Under the pieces are notes generated by a model. That model worked only from the letters and a program-made list of their open reading frames with translations, made no database searches and was not told the origin of the DNA. The translations under genes and the position numbers were made by a program. From the NCBI GenBank assembly GCA_044348085.1, contig JBIKTM010000002.1:81233-145232 (forward strand): a DNA stretch of 64,000 nucleotides, in the 5' to 3' direction. Of this stretch, positions 60,269-64,000 are shown piece after piece; the stretch's first letter is position 1, and every line of letters begins with the position of its first letter. This DNA is from Verrucolacustris sp044348085. Its GTDB lineage: Bacteria; Verrucomicrobiota; Verrucomicrobiia; Methylacidiphilales; Verrucolacustridaceae.

Positions 60269-61381
60269 ATGACTGACTCCAGATTAGCAAGACAGACGGC
60301 AGAACGGTTAATTGGTTCACGGGCTCAACTCCTCAAATTCAGCTGTTTGCTGGGTTTTGACGGCTTCTTGGACTCCATTCTTCAGGTGGTAGACCAGCGT
60401 CAAACAGCCACGAAATATCTCCCTTTTACCTCCGTAAAGCCTTTCGCGAAGCGCTTGAGCGAAGCCGCAGGCAAAAGTGCCAACTTTGAAGTCGTCCCGA
60501 CCATGGAAAAAATCGGGGGGAACGGACCTTTAATGGCCTTTGCCATGTCGACCCTCGGGGCGCCCGTGGAATACATGGGCATGTGCGGATTCCCAAAACT
60601 TCACCCTGTTTTCACTGAATTTGCAAAACGCGCGAAGGTTCACTCTTTTGCCGAACCTGCCCTAACATCGGCTCTCGAGTTCAATGACGGAAAAATCATG
60701 CTCGGCCAGCTGGCCTCCGTTCAGGACGCCAACTGGGAAACCATCCAGTCCCGTTTGGGCGACAAGCTTGTCCAGAAGCTGTGGTCTTCCGCCTCATTTG
60801 TCGGAATGGTCAACTGGACGATGCTTCCTCATATGTCGGCCATTTGGAAAAAGCTGCTGACTGAGTACAAGCCCGTGAAACCCGGGAAACGGAAGCAGCT
60901 CTTTTTTGACTTGGCCGATCCCGCGAAGAGAATTGAAGCCGACCTGTTGGCGGCCCTCAAAATTATCGCCGAGTTTCAGGCTGAAAATGATGTAACTCTG
61001 GGAATGAATGAGAGCGAGGCCCTTCATGTGGCCAAAGTTCTGCGGCTAAAGGGCGCCACAAAAAATCCCAAAGCGTGTGCTTCCTTGGCAGGAGCCATTC
61101 GGGAGAAAATGGGAATTCAGGTTGTGGTCATTCACCCCATCGAATACGCCTGTGCGGCCGATGCCGAAGGGGAAGTGTTTGTAACCGGTCCCTATACCTC
61201 CAAGCCTAAGATCAGCACGGGTGCAGGAGACCATTTCAACGCAGGATTTGCCATCGGACGCCTTCTCGGATTGGGATTACCCCACTCCCTACAGTTGGCG
61301 GTCGCAGCCTCCGGATTCTACGTTCGCCACGGGAATAGCCCGAACCGCGAACAGTTAGTCCGCTTTTTACAAACACTGTAA
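60269..61381 (+). CDS. PfkB-family carbohydrate kinase
   Basis: A 370-residue ribokinase-fold protein: LLGFDGFLDSILQVVDQ at the N-terminus, EKIGGNGPLMAFAMSTLG, and the anion-hole/catalytic motif ISTGAGDHFNAGFAIGRLLG near the end, with the catalytic Asp. It phosphorylates a sugar or nucleoside; the substrate cannot be told. It is slightly longer than ribokinase, with an insert in the lid region. Confidence 0.85.
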   Translation: MTDSRLARQTAERLIGSRAQLLKFSCLLGFDGFLDSILQVVDQRQTATKYLPFTSVKPFAKRLSEAAGKSANFEVVPTMEKIGGNGPLMAFAMSTLGAPVEYMGMCGFPKLHPVFTEFAKRAKVHSFAEPALTSALEFNDGKIMLGQLASVQDANWETIQSRLGDKLVQKLWSSASFVGMVNWTMLPHMSAIWKKLLTEYKPVKPGKRKQLFFDLADPAKRIEADLLAALKIIAEFQAENDVTLGMNESEALHVAKVLRLKGATKNPKACASLAGAIREKMGIQVVVIHPIEYACAADAEGEVFVTGPYTSKPKISTGAGDHFNAGFAIGRLLGLGLPHSLQLAVAASGFYVRHGNSPNREQLVRFLQTL

Positions 61382-61431
61382 GAGGAGGGGCGATAGCCCA
61401 AACTGGGTTGGTCTCTTAACGGCTTCTCAAG

Positions 61432-61453
61432 AGCTGAATATCTAAATTCAGCT
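61432..61453. terminator. Stem-loop between convergent genes
   Basis: AGCTGAAT pairs with ATTCAGCT across a 6-base loop in the 71 bases between the kinase and photolyase ends. No clear T-tract follows, so the call is tentative. Confidence 0.35.
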
Positions 61454-62802
61454 TACCCTCGGGCCTTTTTATACATCTCGAGTGTGCGCAGCCGCTCGAC
61501 CGAGTGATCTACGATCGGCGCAGGATACTTTAAGGAGTCTGCCTCGGGAACATACTGCGCGATAAATTTTCCCTCGGGATCGAATTTTTCCGCCTGGCTC
61601 GAGGGATTAAAGATCCGGAAGTAAGGTTGCGCATCCGTTCCTGTTCCCGCCGCCCACTGCCACCCTCCGTTATTTGCCGCAAGATCGCCGTCAAAAAGCT
61701 TTTCCATAAAGTAGCGCTCGCCCCACTGCCAAGTAACGAGCAGGTCTTTCGTCAGGAACGAGGCCACAATCATTCGGAGGCGATTATGCATCCAGCCCGT
61801 TTGATTCAGCTGCCGCATCGCAGCGTCCACAATCGGATAGCCCGTTTGGCCTTCACACCAAGCCTGGAACCTGTCCTTTCGATTCTCCCACTCGATTTTG
61901 TCATACGCGGGGCGAAAGGATCCGTCTACCACATGAGGAAATTCCCAAAGAATCTGCTTATAAAAATCCCTCCAGATCAGTTCGCCAATAAATACATCGA
62001 TCTGTTTTTTCGCGGCAGGGTCTTCGGCACGGGCACGGCGCGCAGCGGCCAGAACCGTTCGCGGGGATAGCGTTCCAAAACGCAGATGCGGGGACAGGTG
62101 AGAGGTGGTGTCCTTAAATGGGTAGTTCCGCGTGTCCTGATATTTGAGAATATTTTTGCCGATAAAAGTCCGAAGAAGCTCTTGAGCGCTCTTCTCTCCC
62201 GCCGGCGGGACCGGAATATCGCATTTTGGAAGCCCCAGATCCTCAAGGGAGGGTAACGGAATGCCCTTTACACCGGGTACCCCTTCGATTTTTTTGGGGC
62301 GAGTGAAGGGATCCTGAGGGCGCTTCGCCAACCATGAGTTAGAAAATGGGGTAAAAACCGTGTATGGACCCCCTGCTATTCTCTGAACAGAGCCCGGAGG
62401 ATGAATGAGTAGATCATCACAGGCAAAAACCTCGATCCCTTCCTGCTGAGCCATAGCAGCAACTTTTTCATCTCTTTTGCGGGAATACGGCTCGATGTCC
62501 TTATTAAAGAAGAGCATTTTTGCTCCTGTCTCCTTGGCCAAAGTTCGCAAAACGCCAGCAGGGCTCCCTTTCCGTAAAATCAGGGGCGCCCCAAGTGTAT
62601 TTAAATTGGCGGCGAGGCTTTCGAGGCAAGCGAGAAGGAAGGCTGTCCGCCTAGCGACACCTTTTTTGTCGGACAAAATGCCGTCATCGAAAATAAAAAT
62701 GGGGACAATCGGGGTCTGCTTTTCACACGCTTGATGAAGTGCAGCGTGGTCAGAAACACGCAAATCGCGACGAAACCAAACAAGTGCGGGCGCGCGGTGC
62801 AT
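61453..62802 (-). CDS. phrB: Deoxyribodipyrimidine photo-lyase
   Basis: A 449-residue class I photolyase: LVWFRRDLRVSDHAALHQAC at the N-terminus, GSPAGVLRTLAKETGAKML, then FAD-site motifs GYPIVDAAMRQLNQTGWMHN and RLRMIVASFLTKDLL, ending GWQWAAGTGTDAQPYFRIF. It repairs cyclobutane dimers with light. The length and the Trp/Asn of the FAD pocket are intact, so it looks functional rather than a cryptochrome. Confidence 0.94.
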   Translation of the reverse strand: MHRAPALVWFRRDLRVSDHAALHQACEKQTPIVPIFIFDDGILSDKKGVARRTAFLLACLESLAANLNTLGAPLILRKGSPAGVLRTLAKETGAKMLFFNKDIEPYSRKRDEKVAAMAQQEGIEVFACDDLLIHPPGSVQRIAGGPYTVFTPFSNSWLAKRPQDPFTRPKKIEGVPGVKGIPLPSLEDLGLPKCDIPVPPAGEKSAQELLRTFIGKNILKYQDTRNYPFKDTTSHLSPHLRFGTLSPRTVLAAARRARAEDPAAKKQIDVFIGELIWRDFYKQILWEFPHVVDGSFRPAYDKIEWENRKDRFQAWCEGQTGYPIVDAAMRQLNQTGWMHNRLRMIVASFLTKDLLVTWQWGERYFMEKLFDGDLAANNGGWQWAAGTGTDAQPYFRIFNPSSQAEKFDPEGKFIAQYVPEADSLKYPAPIVDHSVERLRTLEMYKKARG

Positions 62803-63011
62803 ATTTTTTTCTAGCGCGCGGCGAATAACTTCGCACGCGCAAAGAATTTTTTTGCTATTTTTCCCTCGAGAAACTCTTTTTTTATGCGCCGTTCATTTGT
62901 CAAGCGAAGTCATTCACAAATATTTTCGATTAAAATTAAAATTCCTCTTGCGGGATTTTTTTCTGTGGCGAATGATTCCACCCCGCTAACCAAAAAAGGA
63001 AATAAAAACAA
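62803..63011. other. A+T-rich region upstream of dnaA (possible origin region)
   Basis: 209 bases with several runs of T and A (for example ATTAAAATTAAAATT near 62930) between the divergent photolyase and dnaA starts. A TCATTCACA at about 62910 differs at two places from the DnaA box TTATCCACA; no cluster of perfect boxes is seen. AGGA lies about 10 bases before the dnaA ATG. An origin is possible but not shown. Confidence 0.3.
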
Positions 63012-64000
63012 ATGAGCAATCCTCCAGAAATTTGGGTCAAAGTTTGCCGCGAACTTGAAAAAGTCATCACCCCTGACGCACTCCACCGATGGTTCTCGTC
63101 GATCGTCCCGATCAGCTACGAAGCCGGTCGTCTCGTCCTCGGGGTAGAGAACGCCATCTACCAGTACTGGATTGAGGAAAATTACCTCAACCAGCTTCGC
63201 GAATGTGCCACCCTTGCCGTTGGGCGGGAAGTTAAGATCAGTTTTGATGTTGTGGGATCAAAAGATCGTCCGACTCCAGGCGCAGAAGAGCATCTCCTTC
63301 AAGCAGAAGGAAAAGAAAAGTCGAAGCCCCTTTCTGGCGAGTTGGTAAGCCGTTATACCTTTGAGTCCTTTGTCGCGGGCGTAAACAGCCAGTTTGCCCA
63401 TGCTGCCGCCACAGCTGTGGCGGATGCCCCAGCCCGTACCTACAACCCTCTTTTCATCCACGGTTCTGTTGGATTAGGGAAAACCCATCTCCTCCACGCA
63501 ATTGGCCACCGGATTATGCAGAAAAAGAAGGGCGCAAAGATTGTTTACGTTACCTCAGAACAGTTTACGAATGAGTTTATCTCCGCCATCCAACATGGTG
63601 AGCTCGTGAAGTTCCGTCGCCGCTTCCGCCAGGCTGACTGCTTGCTGATTGATGACGTTCAGTTCTTTTCGGGTAAGGACCGTTCTCAAGAGGAGTTCTT
63701 TCACACCTTCAACACCCTTTTCGATGGAAACCGACAGATCGTCCTATCCAGTGACAGCCCTCCGGGAGATGTCGCCAATCTGCAAAAGAGGCTCGTTTCC
63801 CGCTTTGAGTGGGGTCTGAGCGCAGAGTTGCAATCTCCTGACATCGAGACTCGTCTGGCCATTCTTCGCAAGAAGACCTCCACCATGCAGGTTCGCTTGG
63901 GTGAGTCGGTCCTTCACTTTATTGCGGAGCGGGTCAAAACGAATGTGCGTCGCCTGGAAGGGGCTCTCAACCGCGTTGCGGCTTGGGCTGCCTTGCATGA
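63012..64000 (+). CDS. dnaA: Chromosomal replication initiator DnaA, 5' part (runs off right edge)
   Basis: ATG 63012 (MSNPPEIWVKVCRELEKVI) opens a frame still open at the edge (329 codons). Domain I lies at residues 1-80, a short linker follows, and the AAA+ domain starts near SRYTFESFVAGVNSQFAHAA. Walker A is FIHGSVGLGKTHLLHAIGHR, Walker B is CLLIDDVQFFSGKDRSQEEF, and SSDSPPGDVANLQKRLVSRF follows. The DNA-binding domain IV lies beyond the window. It binds ATP and opens the origin. Confidence 0.96.
   Translation, partial: MSNPPEIWVKVCRELEKVITPDALHRWFSSIVPISYEAGRLVLGVENAIYQYWIEENYLNQLRECATLAVGREVKISFDVVGSKDRPTPGAEEHLLQAEGKEKSKPLSGELVSRYTFESFVAGVNSQFAHAAATAVADAPARTYNPLFIHGSVGLGKTHLLHAIGHRIMQKKKGAKIVYVTSEQFTNEFISAIQHGELVKFRRRFRQADCLLIDDVQFFSGKDRSQEEFFHTFNTLFDGNRQIVLSSDSPPGDVANLQKRLVSRFEWGLSAELQSPDIETRLAILRKKTSTMQVRLGESVLHFIAERVKTNVRRLEGALNRVAAWAALH

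Noticed and set aside
62803..63011. A full replication origin with DnaA boxes
   Set aside because: Only an A+T-rich stretch and one box with two mismatches were found; reported as a weak region only.
1..64000. CRISPR arrays
   Set aside because: No regular direct repeats with similar-length spacers were seen; the repeats present are palindromic REPs.

Overview
The window reads as chromosomal DNA of a Gram-negative bacterium, probably of the Verrucomicrobiota or a related lineage. This rests on a neighbouring DUF1800/DUF1501 (Tat-signal) gene pair, typical of the Planctomycetes-Verrucomicrobia group, together with heptosyltransferase-like, LPS-type and RAYT/REP genes. It is an inference from gene content, not a phylogeny. 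|| Layout. (1) From 1 to about 29,600, every gene lies on the minus strand in a dense array with many 4-bp ATGA/GTGA stop-start overlaps. This is a surface-glycan (O-antigen or capsule) locus. Read in the direction of transcription it holds: a GbsR/MarR-type regulator (29703-30245); a PglK-like ABC flippase; PseB; an RmlD-like reductase fused to a PseC-like aminotransferase; a second DegT aminotransferase; a radical SAM/SPASM protein; WbqC; a GT2; a sulfotransferase; a polytopic membrane protein; an aldo/keto reductase; a divergent NeuB; an SpsF-like cytidylyltransferase; a GSA-type aminotransferase; a 65-residue protein; a formyltransferase; PseI; a GNAT; a PFTS-type glycan protein; a 2-hydroxyacid dehydrogenase; an FkbM methyltransferase; an HpcH/HpaI aldolase; two methyltransferases; an epimerase; a KdsB-like cytidylyltransferase; a large surface-carbohydrate protein; and a Wzy-like polymerase that runs off the left edge. 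Three enzymes that can make 2-keto-3-deoxy sugar acids and two cytidylyltransferases suggest one or more unusual nonulosonic (pseudaminic-like) acids. (2) From 30,246 to 32,700 lies a small accessory patch: two toxin-antitoxin modules of different families, REP-like palindromes, short dispersed repeats and a decayed four-helix-bundle gene. (3) From 32,727 to 36,800 lie two tandem paralogous Wzz-like membrane proteins and a WaaE-like GT2. (4) From 36,888 to 42,710 lie tRNA-Ser(GGA) with a nearby copy of its 3' end, two RAYT transposases flanked by palindromic REPs, an OsmC protein, an HpsJ-like membrane protein, and the DUF1800/DUF1501 pair. (5) From 42,739 to 46,514 is the nitrogen operon amtB-PII-PII-glnA, ending in a good terminator. 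(6) From 46,811 to 54,760 are housekeeping genes: tsf-rpsB, a secreted RlpA-like protein, mnmG, a nitroreductase, an MsbA-like ABC exporter and bioB. (7) From 54,837 to 59,600 are a secreted thioredoxin with a tiny partner, then a second envelope cluster (two polysaccharide deacetylases, GT2, GT9) and an SRPBCC protein. (8) From 59,593 to the end are an RNase H-like exonuclease, a PfkB kinase, a photolyase and the 5' part of dnaA. || How it works together. The left third makes, decorates (amino, acetyl, formyl, methyl and sulfate groups), activates with CMP and flips surface-glycan building blocks, and the Wzz-like pair may set chain length. The left locus is visibly richer in A+T than the housekeeping right half, which fits horizontal acquisition. 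All functional calls come from reading motifs; no database search was run.
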